This document shows positions 8,461-17,281 of a stretch of 64,000 nt of DNA, piece after piece. The stretch's first letter is position 1. Every line of letters begins with the position of its first letter. The DNA is from Phyllobacterium pellucidum. Lineage in GTDB: Bacteria; Pseudomonadota; Alphaproteobacteria; Rhizobiales; Rhizobiaceae. The translations under genes were made by a program, and so were the position numbers. Location of the stretch: assembly GCF_013327855.1 (NCBI RefSeq), contig NZ_JABUMX010000001.1, forward strand, positions 806,001-870,000, read 5' to 3'. Under the pieces are notes generated by a model. It searched no databases and was not told where the DNA came from. It worked only from the letters and a program-made list of their open reading frames with translations.

Positions 8461-8467
8461 TTGTTTG

Positions 8468-8728
8468 ATGAAAACAGTTTCCATACGCGATGCCAAGAAC
8501 CGGCTGACCGAACTTGCCCGCGAAGTCGAGCAGGGCGAGACGATTGTTGTCACTCGCAACGGACGGCCGGTGATTGACATCATCCCGCACCAGAAGCGTG
8601 GCGGGCTCGACCTCATGGCTGGTGAAACCTACTTGCGGGCAAGAGGAATCAAGCAGCCGGTACCCTATATTGCCGAGGATTTTGACGCCGAGCTACCTGA
8701 AGATTTTCTCATTGCTCCGCATAATTGA
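8468..8728 (+). CDS. Phd/YefM-family antitoxin (partner toxin is broken)
   Basis: An 86-residue antitoxin opening MKTVSIRDAKNRLTELAREV, followed by GETIVVTRNGRPVIDI, the Phd/YefM DNA-binding fold (residues about 1-50). The acidic C-terminal tail would wrap around a toxin. I placed the start at the ATG at 8468 because family proteins begin exactly there; a GTG at 8441 in the same frame lies inside the operator palindrome. Its stop overlaps the start of the PIN toxin remnant at 8728 (TGATG), the usual coupling. Since the toxin is deleted and out of frame, this gene survives as an orphan antitoxin and may still repress its own promoter. Confidence 0.85.
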   Translation: MKTVSIRDAKNRLTELAREVEQGETIVVTRNGRPVIDIIPHQKRGGLDLMAGETYLRARGIKQPVPYIAEDFDAELPEDFLIAPHN

Positions 8729-8998
8729 TGCACGTCCTGCTCGACACTTCTAAATGAAGACCAGCTAGCAAAACTCGATCCGGGTATGCCGCTCGATGAC
8801 ATTGTCGGATTTATCGATGCCGTCGGGATTGCGCTTTTGCCAATCGAGGCGCGCCATGTCGTTATTGCGGCCCAACCGGGACCAACTACGCGCGATCCGT
8901 TTGATCGGCTGCTGCTTGCGCAGTGCCATGTCGAGGGGTTGGCTTTGGCGACGATTGACCGCGCCCTGATCGATCATCCGCTGGCGTTGCAGCCATAA
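8728..8998 (+). pseudogene. PIN-domain (VapC-type) toxin remnant with internal deletion and frameshift
   Basis: From the ATG at 8728 the reading is MHVLLDTSK then a stop, the very start of a PIN toxin with its first catalytic aspartate. The rest of a PIN domain resumes in another frame at about 8756 (EDQLAKLDPG) and continues to 8998, including the strong family signature RDPFDRLLLAQ and then EGLALATIDRAL. About 45-55 residues of the usual 125-130 are missing, including the WEIAIK-like segment that carries another catalytic acid. The remaining 70-codon frame from 8786 has no recognisable ribosome site. This is best read as a dead toxin. Confidence 0.82.
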
Positions 8999-9014
8999 AG
9001 AAAGGCCGGAGCGT
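8997..9014 (+). repeat. 18-bp direct repeat, right copy
   Basis: AAAGAAAGGCCGGAGCGT is the partner of the copy at 8397-8414 (one mismatch, offset exactly 600 bp). It overlaps the left arm of the terminator downstream of katA. The left copy has lost the matching right arm, which suggests that this copy is the original site. Confidence 0.6.
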
Positions 9015-9029
9015 GTTGCCCCGGCTTTT
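9001..9029. terminator. Rho-independent terminator between toxin remnant and katA
   Basis: AAAGGCCGG (9001-9009) pairs with CCGGCTTTT (9021-9029) over nine positions including one G-T pair, with an 11-base loop. On the plus strand it ends in TTTT after the toxin remnant. On the minus strand it lies 25 bp past the katA stop and ends in CTTT. It may serve both convergent genes. It includes the right copy of the 18-bp direct repeat. Confidence 0.65.
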
Positions 9030-9054
9030 CTCGGTTCAGATCGATGCAGCGTAA

Positions 9055-10551
9055 TTATTCGGCCGCTTCGGACTTTTCTTCCTGCGAGATCGAGCTTGCT
9101 TCATAGCCATGCGCTTCCTTCAGCGCGGCGCGGACACCTGCCTCGTAGTCCGGATGAACGCGCTTGAAATGTGCCAGCTGACGCTCGACAATCGCGCCCG
9201 GAACGCCCTCCATCGCTGCGGCGATGTTGGAGAAAAGGCGCGACCTCTGGCCAGCATCGAACAGGCCGAACAGCGCCGCGACCTGACCATAGTCGTCATT
9301 GCCGATGCGGTGGTTATAACGATCGGCAGCACCCGACAGGGGCAGCGGCGGTTCTTTCGCGGCGGGCTGTTCGACAGCTCCCGAGAAGCTGTTCGGCTCG
9401 TAATAGGCATCGACATTGCCGGTCTTCTGGCCGAAGAAATTCATCGGGCCATCCTTGTGGTAGTGATGGACCGGGCATTTCGGTGCATTGACCGGGAGCG
9501 CTTCATAATGCGTGCCAAGGCGATAGCGATGGGCATCCGCATAAGAAAATACGCGCGCCTGCAGCATTTTGTCGGGCGAATGGCCAATGCCAGGAACGAT
9601 ATTCGATGGCGAGAAGGCCGCCTGTTCGATCTCGGCGAAATAGTTGTCGGCGTTGCGGTTGAGTTCCATGACGCCGATCTCGATCGGCGGGAATTCGCCG
9701 TGCGGCCAGACTTTGGTCAAGTCGAAGGGGTTATAGGAAGTCCTCTCGGCCTCGGCTTCCGTCATGACCTGGAACTGAACAGTCCATTTCGGGAACAGTC
9801 CGCGTTCGATGCCGCCAAACAGCTCTTCCTGATAGGATTCGCGGGTCTTGCCGATCAGGTTTTCAGCCTCGGCATTGGTGTAGAACTTGTGGCCCTGCTG
9901 GGTCTTGAAGTGGAACTTTACCCAGAAGCGCTCGCCCTGGTCGTTCCAGAATGAATAGGTGTGCGAACCGTAACCGTTCATGTACATCGGGGCGACAGGC
10001 AGACCGCGATCAGACATCAGGATGGTTACCTGATGCAGGCTTTCCGGTGAAAGCGACCAGAAGTCCCACATGGCAGTCGTCGAGCGCATGTTGGTGCGCG
10101 GATGGCGCTTCTGCGTGTGAATGAAGTCGGGAAACTTCAACGGATCGCGCACGAAGAAGACCGGCGTGTTATTGCCGACGAGGTCCCAGTTGCCTTCGCT
10201 TGTATAGAACTTGATGGCAAAGCCGCGCACGTCGCGCTCGGCATCGGCCGCGCCAAGCTCGCCGGCTACGGTCGAGAAGCGCAGGAGCAATGGCGTTTCG
10301 GCGCCCGGCTGCAGCGCCTTCGCCTTGGTGTAGCGGGAAATATCGCCGGTAATCTTCAGGGTGCCGAAGGCGCCCCAGCCCTTGGCGTGCACGACGCGCT
10401 CGGGAATGCGCTCGCGATTCTGATGCGCAAGCTTTTCGAGAAGCTGGTAGTCCTGCATCAGCACCGGGCCGCGTTCGCCGGCGGTGATGCTGTTCTGGTT
10501 ATCGGAAACCGGCGCACCGGCAGTTGTTGTCAATGTCGGACGATCAGCCAT
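9055..10551 (-). CDS. katA: Monofunctional haem catalase (small subunit, clade 3)
   Basis: Disproportionates hydrogen peroxide. At 498 residues it fits the small-subunit, NADPH-binding clade. The distal histidine H55 is in [13 protein letters not shown], the distal asparagine N128 in [12 protein letters not shown], and the proximal haem ligand Y337 in [14 protein letters not shown]. No signal peptide is seen, so it is probably cytoplasmic. The start has a ribosome site GGGAGAGG. It is divergent from oxyR across 137 bp that hold inverted repeats, so peroxide induction through OxyR is likely. Whether it is called katA or katE in the source genome cannot be told from sequence; the clade points to katA. 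Confidence 0.96.
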   Translation of the reverse strand: MADRPTLTTTAGAPVSDNQNSITAGERGPVLMQDYQLLEKLAHQNRERIPERVVHAKGWGAFGTLKITGDISRYTKAKALQPGAETPLLLRFSTVAGELGAADAERDVRGFAIKFYTSEGNWDLVGNNTPVFFVRDPLKFPDFIHTQKRHPRTNMRSTTAMWDFWSLSPESLHQVTILMSDRGLPVAPMYMNGYGSHTYSFWNDQGERFWVKFHFKTQQGHKFYTNAEAENLIGKTRESYQEELFGGIERGLFPKWTVQFQVMTEAEAERTSYNPFDLTKVWPHGEFPPIEIGVMELNRNADNYFAEIEQAAFSPSNIVPGIGHSPDKMLQARVFSYADAHRYRLGTHYEALPVNAPKCPVHHYHKDGPMNFFGQKTGNVDAYYEPNSFSGAVEQPAAKEPPLPLSGAADRYNHRIGNDDYGQVAALFGLFDAGQRSRLFSNIAAAMEGVPGAIVERQLAHFKRVHPDYEAGVRAALKEAHGYEASSISQEEKSEAAE

Positions 10552-10631
10552 TGGCCTCTCCCTAATATCTTCATGTTGAAAAAAAGAATCCCACGGTGCA
10601 GCGCAGCCGCATCCGCGCGCACCATAGAACC

Positions 10632-10689
10632 ATTCTAATCATAGTTTCCAATTGTATTTAGAATAATTATTGATAGGATTTTCTTATCA
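10632..10689. promoter_or_regulatory. katA-oxyR divergent control region with inverted repeats
   Basis: Two inverted repeats lie in this AT-rich segment. ATTCTAA (10632-10638) is the exact complement of TTAGAAT (10658-10664) with 19 bases between. TGATA (10671-10675) complements TATCA (10685-10689) with nine between, and its last base is the first of the oxyR start codon. A single ATAG half-site-like tetramer lies inside the first repeat. The layout fits an OxyR-controlled divergent promoter; the binding itself is inferred. Confidence 0.5.
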
Positions 10690-11618
10690 TGTTTTCCGTC
10701 CGGCAAATGCGCTATTTCGAGATCCTCGCCACGACGCTCCACTTCCGCAAGGCAGCGGAAATGGCGCGTATTTCCCAGCCGGCGCTTTCGGCCCAGATCG
10801 CTGAAATGGAGATGCGGCTCGGTGCGGCGCTGTTCGAGCGGACCCGCAGAAGCGTTGTCCTCACCGACATGGGCAAGCGGCTCCTGCCGCGCATCCGCAC
10901 GATTCTCGATGAGATCCGTTCACTTGAAGAGCTTGCAGCGCAAAAGCGCGGCATCCTCAAGGGTCAGCTGCGGCTCGGTATCATACCGACAATCGCGCCC
11001 TATCTCCTGCCGTTGCTCGTCCCCGCCCTGCATGAGGCTTATCCCGAGCTATCAATCGAATTGCGCGAAGCGGTCACTTCCAAACTTATCGAAGATTTGC
11101 GCCTCGGCGATCTTGATGCGCTGGTCGCTGCCTTGCCGATCGAATCGGAAGGGACGATCGCCCGGCCGCTGTTTCGCGACCGTTTTCTCGTCGCGACCTC
11201 GACCAATGATATCGATGTCCTGACCTCGCCGATGACCCAGGAGGATGTCGCCGTCGAACGCCTGTTGCTGTTGGAGGAAGGCCATTGCCTGCGAGATCAG
11301 GCGCTCGCTGTCTGCACCAATGTGAAGCGGCGGCAACTCGTCAGCTACGGCGCGACGAGCATGGCGACGCTGCTGCAAATGGTCAGCCATGGCATGGGCC
11401 TGACCCTGATACCGGAAATCGCCGTCCGCACGGAAGCAACGCGCAACAATGTGCGGATTGTGGCTTTCGCTGATCCTGAACCTGCGCGAGATATCGGCCT
11501 GATCTGGCGCAAGCAGAGCGAGCGGCGCGATGATTTCGAGGCGCTCGCCGCGACGATCGTCGATTGCGGCAGGCAACTCGCCATCTCGGCGGACGAATTG
11601 AAGACGCTCGCCGCATAG
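10689..11618 (+). CDS. oxyR: Hydrogen peroxide-sensing LysR regulator OxyR
   Basis: A 309-residue LysR protein with a winged helix at residues 1-60 (HFRKAAEMARISQPALSAQI) and a periplasmic-binding-like sensor domain. The segment LEEGHCLRDQALAVC carries C200 and C209 in the same C-x8-C spacing and context as the redox pair C199/C208 of E. coli OxyR, so it should form the peroxide-induced disulfide. It is divergent from katA, its likely target. Only a weak AGGA about 11 bases upstream precedes the ATG, which lies within a TGATA-TATCA palindrome and suggests autoregulation. Confidence 0.94.
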   Translation: MFSVRQMRYFEILATTLHFRKAAEMARISQPALSAQIAEMEMRLGAALFERTRRSVVLTDMGKRLLPRIRTILDEIRSLEELAAQKRGILKGQLRLGIIPTIAPYLLPLLVPALHEAYPELSIELREAVTSKLIEDLRLGDLDALVAALPIESEGTIARPLFRDRFLVATSTNDIDVLTSPMTQEDVAVERLLLLEEGHCLRDQALAVCTNVKRRQLVSYGATSMATLLQMVSHGMGLTLIPEIAVRTEATRNNVRIVAFADPEPARDIGLIWRKQSERRDDFEALAATIVDCGRQLAISADELKTLAA

Positions 11619-11706
11619 TCCTCCACTAGCGTCATCAGGTCCGACTTCGGCAAGCATGGTCCTCAGGTCGAGATCCCGAGGATGATGTAGTGTGATTGGG
11701 AGGAAC

Positions 11707-12132
11707 CTATGCGACGGGCGGCAATGCGAGATGCAGCGCCAGCATAACCCATAGTGCACCGTTCAGAATAAACCCGACCATGAAAAGCGGCTGCCGCAGC
11801 CTCAGGCGGTTGGACGTGATATGCACGATCGTATGCGCGACGCGCGAGACGACGAAAAGCCAGGCGAGAACCACGGCAAGAATATTGGCGCCGTTGACGA
11901 CATACAGCGACAGGCAGACGACGTAGAAGAGAACCGGCAGTTCGTAGAGATTGATCAGATTGCGAATTGCCTTGACGCTTGCTTCGGGCTCGTTGAGCGG
12001 CAACCTGAAGTCCGACGGCCTCGCCTGACCGCTGATTACAGCCTCGCGCCGACGCAGAAATACCACGGCGTAAACGCAGCAGATCAGAAAGGTTAGCGCG
12101 ATCATCGGCCAGAAAATTGCGGTCTGTGACAT
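11707..12132 (-). CDS. MAPEG-family membrane protein
   Basis: A 141-residue inner-membrane protein with four predicted helices and the MAPEG pattern: a first helix, the polar segment AIRNLINLYELPVLFYV around residues 55-70, then RVAHTIVHITSNRLRLRQ before the last helix. Eukaryotic relatives are glutathione transferases and eicosanoid enzymes; bacterial members of this subgroup have no established substrate. It stands alone between convergent oxyR and the next LysR gene on the same strand. Function beyond family cannot be assigned. Confidence 0.85.
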   Translation of the reverse strand: MSQTAIFWPMIALTFLICCVYAVVFLRRREAVISGQARPSDFRLPLNEPEASVKAIRNLINLYELPVLFYVVCLSLYVVNGANILAVVLAWLFVVSRVAHTIVHITSNRLRLRQPLFMVGFILNGALWVMLALHLALPPVA

Positions 12133-12159
12133 CCATAGCCCTCCATCGTTGAATACGTT

Positions 12160-13077
12160 CTAGTCAGGCTTGTGGATCATGTGCAAGCCTTCAATCCTCG
12201 CCATAGAAGTCGAAAGATGATCGATGAACGCGCGAACCCTGCGTGGGACGAAGCGGGAGGTCGCGTAGACCGCGTGGATATCGAGGGGCGCGTAGGCATG
12301 GTCCGGAAGCACCCGGACCAAGCGGCCGTTGTCGAGATGCGCTTTGACGAGCGGCACCTGTGCGCCGCCAATGCCGAGACCTGCGCAAAGCGCGTCATTG
12401 AGCACGAAAGCGTTGTTGGCAAGAAAGGTCGATCGAACCGGGACGGTGACAGGCCCTGCCGGCCCAATCAGCGGGATCGCCTCTCCGAGCGGCGTCCACG
12501 CGAATCGGACATGCCGATGATGAATGAGATCGTCCGGCGATTGCGGCGTACCATGTTCGGCAAGATAGCCAGGCGAAGCCACGAGGATGCGCTCGAACGT
12601 TGCAAGCTTGCGGGCAATCAGCCCGGACGATTTGAGTTCGCCAAGCCGGATGGCGACGTCGACCCCTTCGGCGATTACGTCGGCGATGCGGTCGTCAAGG
12701 ACTAGCTCGATCACAAGGTCCGGATGCAGCCGCTGAAATTCGATGACGGCCGGGGAAAGATGCATCTGGCCGAAGCCGACCGGACCATGCACCCTGAGGC
12801 TGCCGCGCAGGCCGATCGTTGCCGTTGCCACGCTCTCCTCCGCCTCGTCGACGGATTGCAGGATCGCACGCACCTCCCGGTAGTAGGCCTCGCCGGCTTC
12901 CGTCAAAGCCAGCCGGCGGGTGGATCGATGCAGCAACTGCGCATTCAGGTGTCGTTCAAGCCCCATGACCTGCTGGCTTACGGCGGGCTGGGTCAGACCA
13001 AGTTCACGCGCCGCCGCCGAGAGCGTGCCCAGCTCCGCAACCCGAACGAACGTCTTCATAGCCGCAAAACGATCCAT
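12160..13077 (-). CDS. LysR-type transcriptional regulator (CrgA/AaeR-like branch)
   Basis: A 305-residue LysR protein. The N-terminal winged helix reads MDRFAAMKTFVRVAELGTLS and AARELGLTQPAVSQQV. The effector domain begins LRVHGPVGFGQMHLSP and has the branch pattern GVDVAIRLGELKSSGLIARKL. A GAGG ribosome site precedes the ATG. It is divergent, across 104 bp, from an NAD(P)-dependent reductase gene that it probably controls. Members of this branch typically regulate the gene beside them in response to aromatic or short-chain compounds; the inducer here is unknown. Confidence 0.92.
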   Translation of the reverse strand: MDRFAAMKTFVRVAELGTLSAAARELGLTQPAVSQQVMGLERHLNAQLLHRSTRRLALTEAGEAYYREVRAILQSVDEAEESVATATIGLRGSLRVHGPVGFGQMHLSPAVIEFQRLHPDLVIELVLDDRIADVIAEGVDVAIRLGELKSSGLIARKLATFERILVASPGYLAEHGTPQSPDDLIHHRHVRFAWTPLGEAIPLIGPAGPVTVPVRSTFLANNAFVLNDALCAGLGIGGAQVPLVKAHLDNGRLVRVLPDHAYAPLDIHAVYATSRFVPRRVRAFIDHLSTSMARIEGLHMIHKPD

Positions 13078-13181
13078 GACGGCCTCAAACCTTCACTTAT
13101 GATTGTTATAAATATCGCGCGTCTACATAAATTGAAACATATAAATCATTTTAGCCTTCGAAGCAGATCAAGGAGGCACAA

Positions 13182-14240
13182 ATGGAATCGGAACGGAAGA
13201 AGGCGGTTGTCGTCGGGGCCAACGGGATCATTGGCGGCAATCTCATCGCCCATCTGGCCGAACTCGGCGACTGGGAGATCGTTGGACTTTCACGGCGCAG
13301 CGGAAATGCGGCAGGCAAGCTAACCCACATCGCCGTCGATTTGCTCGACGTCGATGATACGAGGGACAAACTCGCGGGTCTCACCGACGCAACCCACATT
13401 TTTTACGCGGCCTACCAGGACAGGCCGAGTTGGGCCGAGCTCGTGCCGCCCAATCTCGCTATGCTGATCAATGTGGTCAATGCCATCGAGCCTATCGCAC
13501 CGCGTCTTAAGCACATCAGCCTCATGCAGGGATACAAGGTCTACGGCGCGCATCTCGGGCCATTCAAGACGCCGGCGCGGGAAACCGACGCCAATCACAT
13601 GCCGCCGGAGTTCAACATCGATCAGCAGGATTTTCTCGAAGCCCTGCAGAGGGGCAAGACCTGGACGTGGTCGGCGCTGCGCCCATCCGTGGTGATCGGC
13701 TTTGCCCTGCGCAACCCGATGAACCTCGCTTCCGTCATCGCCGTCTATGGGTCGATGTCCAGGGAACTTGGCATACCTTTGCGCTTCCCCGGCAAGCCCG
13801 GCGCCTATGACAGCCTTATAGAAATGACTGACGCCGGTCTTCTGGCGCGGGCAACCGTATTCATCGCGACGCACCCGCAATGTGGCAACCAGGCCTTCAA
13901 CATCAATAATGGCGACCTTTTCCGCTGGAGCGAGATGTGGCCGAAGATCGCGAAATTCTTCGACCTCGAGGTTGCGCCGCCGCTTCCGATGGCGCTCGGG
14001 GTCGTGATGGCGGACAAAGCGGATCTCTGGAAGCGGATGATCGACAAGCACAACCTTTTTGAAACGCCCTATGAGGAGGTTTCGTCATGGGGCTTCGGCG
14101 ATGCTGTTTTCAGCTGGAACTACGATTTCTTTGCGGACGGCACAAAACTCAGGCGCGCCGGCTTCCACGAATATGTGGACACCGAGGAAATGTTCATGCG
14201 GGTTTTCCGCGATCTTCGCGACAGGAACATCATTCCCTGA
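13182..14240 (+). CDS. NAD(P)-dependent SDR, PRISE-like (progesterone 5-beta-reductase/iridoid synthase-like)
   Basis: A 352-residue extended short-chain dehydrogenase. The Rossmann motif is VVGANGIIGGNL at residues 9-20. HISLMQGYKVYG supplies the conserved catalytic lysine context, and TWSALRPSVVIGF follows. The overall plan, with patterns such as AYQDRPSW and GNQAFNINNGDLFRWSEMW, matches the PRISE ene-reductase family. The segment that normally reads NFYYxxED reads EFNIDQQD here, so the usual catalytic tyrosine seems to be replaced. Start chosen for AAGGAGG six bases upstream. Its substrate is unknown; an activated enone would be the family expectation. Divergent from a LysR gene. Confidence 0.82.
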   Translation: MESERKKAVVVGANGIIGGNLIAHLAELGDWEIVGLSRRSGNAAGKLTHIAVDLLDVDDTRDKLAGLTDATHIFYAAYQDRPSWAELVPPNLAMLINVVNAIEPIAPRLKHISLMQGYKVYGAHLGPFKTPARETDANHMPPEFNIDQQDFLEALQRGKTWTWSALRPSVVIGFALRNPMNLASVIAVYGSMSRELGIPLRFPGKPGAYDSLIEMTDAGLLARATVFIATHPQCGNQAFNINNGDLFRWSEMWPKIAKFFDLEVAPPLPMALGVVMADKADLWKRMIDKHNLFETPYEEVSSWGFGDAVFSWNYDFFADGTKLRRAGFHEYVDTEEMFMRVFRDLRDRNIIP

Positions 14241-14254
14241 AGGTGTGCGAGGAC

Positions 14255-14650
14255 TCAGCCAGCCGCGATATCGGTCTTCGTGAAGTCGTTGCCCTTGTAT
14301 AGCAAAGGTACGCCGTAGTGACGCGCGCACGCATAAGCGAAACAATCGCCAAAGTTGAGATTGGCGGGATGTCGGTTCTTGCCGAACCGGTCATAAGCTT
14401 CAAGTGCGAGGAAAGCGGCTTGAGGGGGGATCTGTACAAGTTCGATTTCCATCAACACTAAAAAGTCCCTGACCGCGGACGTCGCTGCGGGAAGGGAAAT
14501 ATCGAGAATGCGCGCAACATTGACTGCGCATTCCCACGCTGCCGTAGGCGACGTAATTCGGTTGGCAGCAAATTGCATGCGCGCTGCGAGAGAACGCGCA
14601 TCATCTTCGTCTGTCATCATTGCCACGAGGGCTGATGCGTTGATGAACAC
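14255..14650 (-). CDS. vapC: VapC-type PIN toxin with substituted first catalytic aspartate
   Basis: A 131-residue PIN-domain endoribonuclease family protein. It starts with GTG at 14650, read MFINASALVAMM. Conserved features include SPTAAWECAVNVAR with a catalytic glutamate, LNFGDCFAYACA with an aspartate, and LLYKGNDFTKTD at the end. The first catalytic aspartate, normally in a FIDxSA pattern at residue 4, is asparagine here, which could abolish metal binding and RNase activity. It follows vapB by three bases and convergently neighbours the SDR gene by 14 bp. Target RNA unknown; tRNA cleavage is typical of active family members. Confidence 0.88.
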   Translation of the reverse strand: MFINASALVAMMTDEDDARSLAARMQFAANRITSPTAAWECAVNVARILDISLPAATSAVRDFLVLMEIELVQIPPQAAFLALEAYDRFGKNRHPANLNFGDCFAYACARHYGVPLLYKGNDFTKTDIAAG

Positions 14651-14653
14651 AGC

Positions 14654-14896
14654 TTACTCGTAAAGGCTATCGCGAAACGCCTTGTCGGTGGACCGGCCCT
14701 TCTCCGGATGGCCGGACCGGCGCAGCTCGCGAGCGAAATTTGCGGCAATATCGGCAAGCAGGGGTCTGCCCTCCTGCTCATGCAATGCGAGTTGCAGTGC
14801 CAGACGTACCGCATCGGTCTTCGAGGGAGCTTTGATGGACGCCTGATACCGGCGCGCAAGTTCATCAATCGTATCGTCCTTGATATAGAGCGGCAC
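14654..14896 (-). CDS. vapB: VapB-type antitoxin (Rv0623-like)
   Basis: An 80-residue antitoxin opening with GTG at 14896, read (M)PLYIKDDTIDELARRY, then APSKTDAVRLALQLAL. This is the ribbon-helix-helix-like VapB/PSK transcription factor pattern in the first 45 residues, followed by a toxin-binding tail. GTG was chosen because AAGGAG lies six to seven bases upstream and homologues start at this point; the frame is open to 14944. Two TATACC direct repeats ten bases apart (14909-14924 on the complement) lie just upstream and could be the autoregulatory site. It forms a module with vapC three bases downstream. Confidence 0.87.
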   Translation of the reverse strand: MPLYIKDDTIDELARRYQASIKAPSKTDAVRLALQLALHEQEGRPLLADIAANFARELRRSGHPEKGRSTDKAFRDSLYE

Positions 14897-14908
14897 TATA
14901 TTCTCCTT

Positions 14909-14924
14909 GGTATATAAGGGTATA
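14909..14924 (-). promoter_or_regulatory. Direct repeats before vapB, possible operator
   Basis: On the minus strand TATACC occurs twice, exactly ten bases apart (complements at 14909-14914 and 14919-14924), one DNA helical turn. They lie in an AT-rich stretch immediately upstream of the vapB ribosome site. VapBC complexes repress their own promoter, so this is a reasonable operator candidate. Confidence 0.4.
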
Positions 14925-14962
14925 AAATAGAAGATCCCGATCAACAGTAATACAAGTCAGAC

Positions 14963-15502
14963 TCACTGCGTGAATAGTTCGCCCTGACGGCGCGGGCTGT
15001 CGTAGTTGAGGAAGAATTCGTCGAGTTGCGGCGGCGGCACCTGCGTCCCCGCAAGCATTGCGTGGGCCTGACCGCGATGATGGATCTGATGGACGAAAAG
15101 GTGCGACAGCACGAGGCGGATCGGCTCCTGCGAGGTGTCGCCGGTGCGCCAAGTGATCGAAATGACGCGGTCCAGATCTTCTGGGCTCAAGCCATCGCAA
15201 AATTCGATCAGGCTAATGTCGAACTCTTCTTGGGCGCGCTTCAGATCGCTCGCCTTCGGAAACGGCACGTCGCCTTCGATCCCCACATTCTGCCGGCCCT
15301 TGCCGATCATGTCGGCCATATAGATATGGTCGACGATCAGATTATGATTGAGCGTAAGCTGGATCGACGGGAAAAAGCTGGTGCGCTTCTGTGCGAACTC
15401 CTCGTCGGTCAATTGCTCGCAGGCGGTCAGCAGGCGATGGTTGGACCAGGCGCTGTTGCGCGCCATGGCTGAAAAGTGGTCGCGGAGGGCGCTGTCAGAC
15501 AT
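14963..15502 (-). CDS. DinB-family protein
   Basis: A 179-residue four-helix-bundle protein of the DinB/YfiT metalloenzyme superfamily. Histidine-rich helices supply a probable divalent-metal site: LTLNHNLIVDHIYM in the first half and LSHLFVHQIHHRGQAHAML in the second. The segment ITWRTGDTSQEPIRLVLSHL is typical. Members include thiol-dependent transferases but most are uncharacterised; DNA damage induction applies to the founding gene only. It starts 17 bp after the guaB stop on the same strand, so it is probably read from the guaB promoter. Confidence 0.85.
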   Translation of the reverse strand: MSDSALRDHFSAMARNSAWSNHRLLTACEQLTDEEFAQKRTSFFPSIQLTLNHNLIVDHIYMADMIGKGRQNVGIEGDVPFPKASDLKRAQEEFDISLIEFCDGLSPEDLDRVISITWRTGDTSQEPIRLVLSHLFVHQIHHRGQAHAMLAGTQVPPPQLDEFFLNYDSPRRQGELFTQ

Positions 15503-15519
15503 CGCCTTCCGCCCTTTTG

Positions 15520-17046
<1,527 letters not shown>

Positions 17047-17235
17047 CTAAAGGGCGCACCACACGGGTGGAGCGCCGATCACGTTCAGTTCAGATGAATT
17101 GGCACGGGCTGGTAACACGGATATGTCCGTTTGAAAAGGCTCAAACGCAATTCCAATACGATCAACTTATCGCCATCGGATCTACAGGTGGTCTATCGCG
17201 GCGCTGCGGGCGCACGATATTGAGGCAAATCCACG

Positions 17236-17262
17236 CCGCCGGGCGCGATGCCCGGCCGGCGG
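17236..17262 (-). terminator. GC-rich hairpin after the MBL-fold gene
   Basis: CCGCCGG (17236-17242) and CCGGCGG (17256-17262) are exact complements around a 13-base loop that can pair further. The hairpin lies 20 bp beyond the stop of the minus-strand gene at 17282. No T-run follows, so it may be a weak or factor-dependent terminator. Confidence 0.35.
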
Positions 17263-17281
17263 TCCACAGGGCTGCCAACGA

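Noticed and set aside
8786-8998. 70-codon frame as a complete small gene
   Set aside because: It is the C-terminal part of a PIN domain with no ribosome site; better explained as a toxin remnant.
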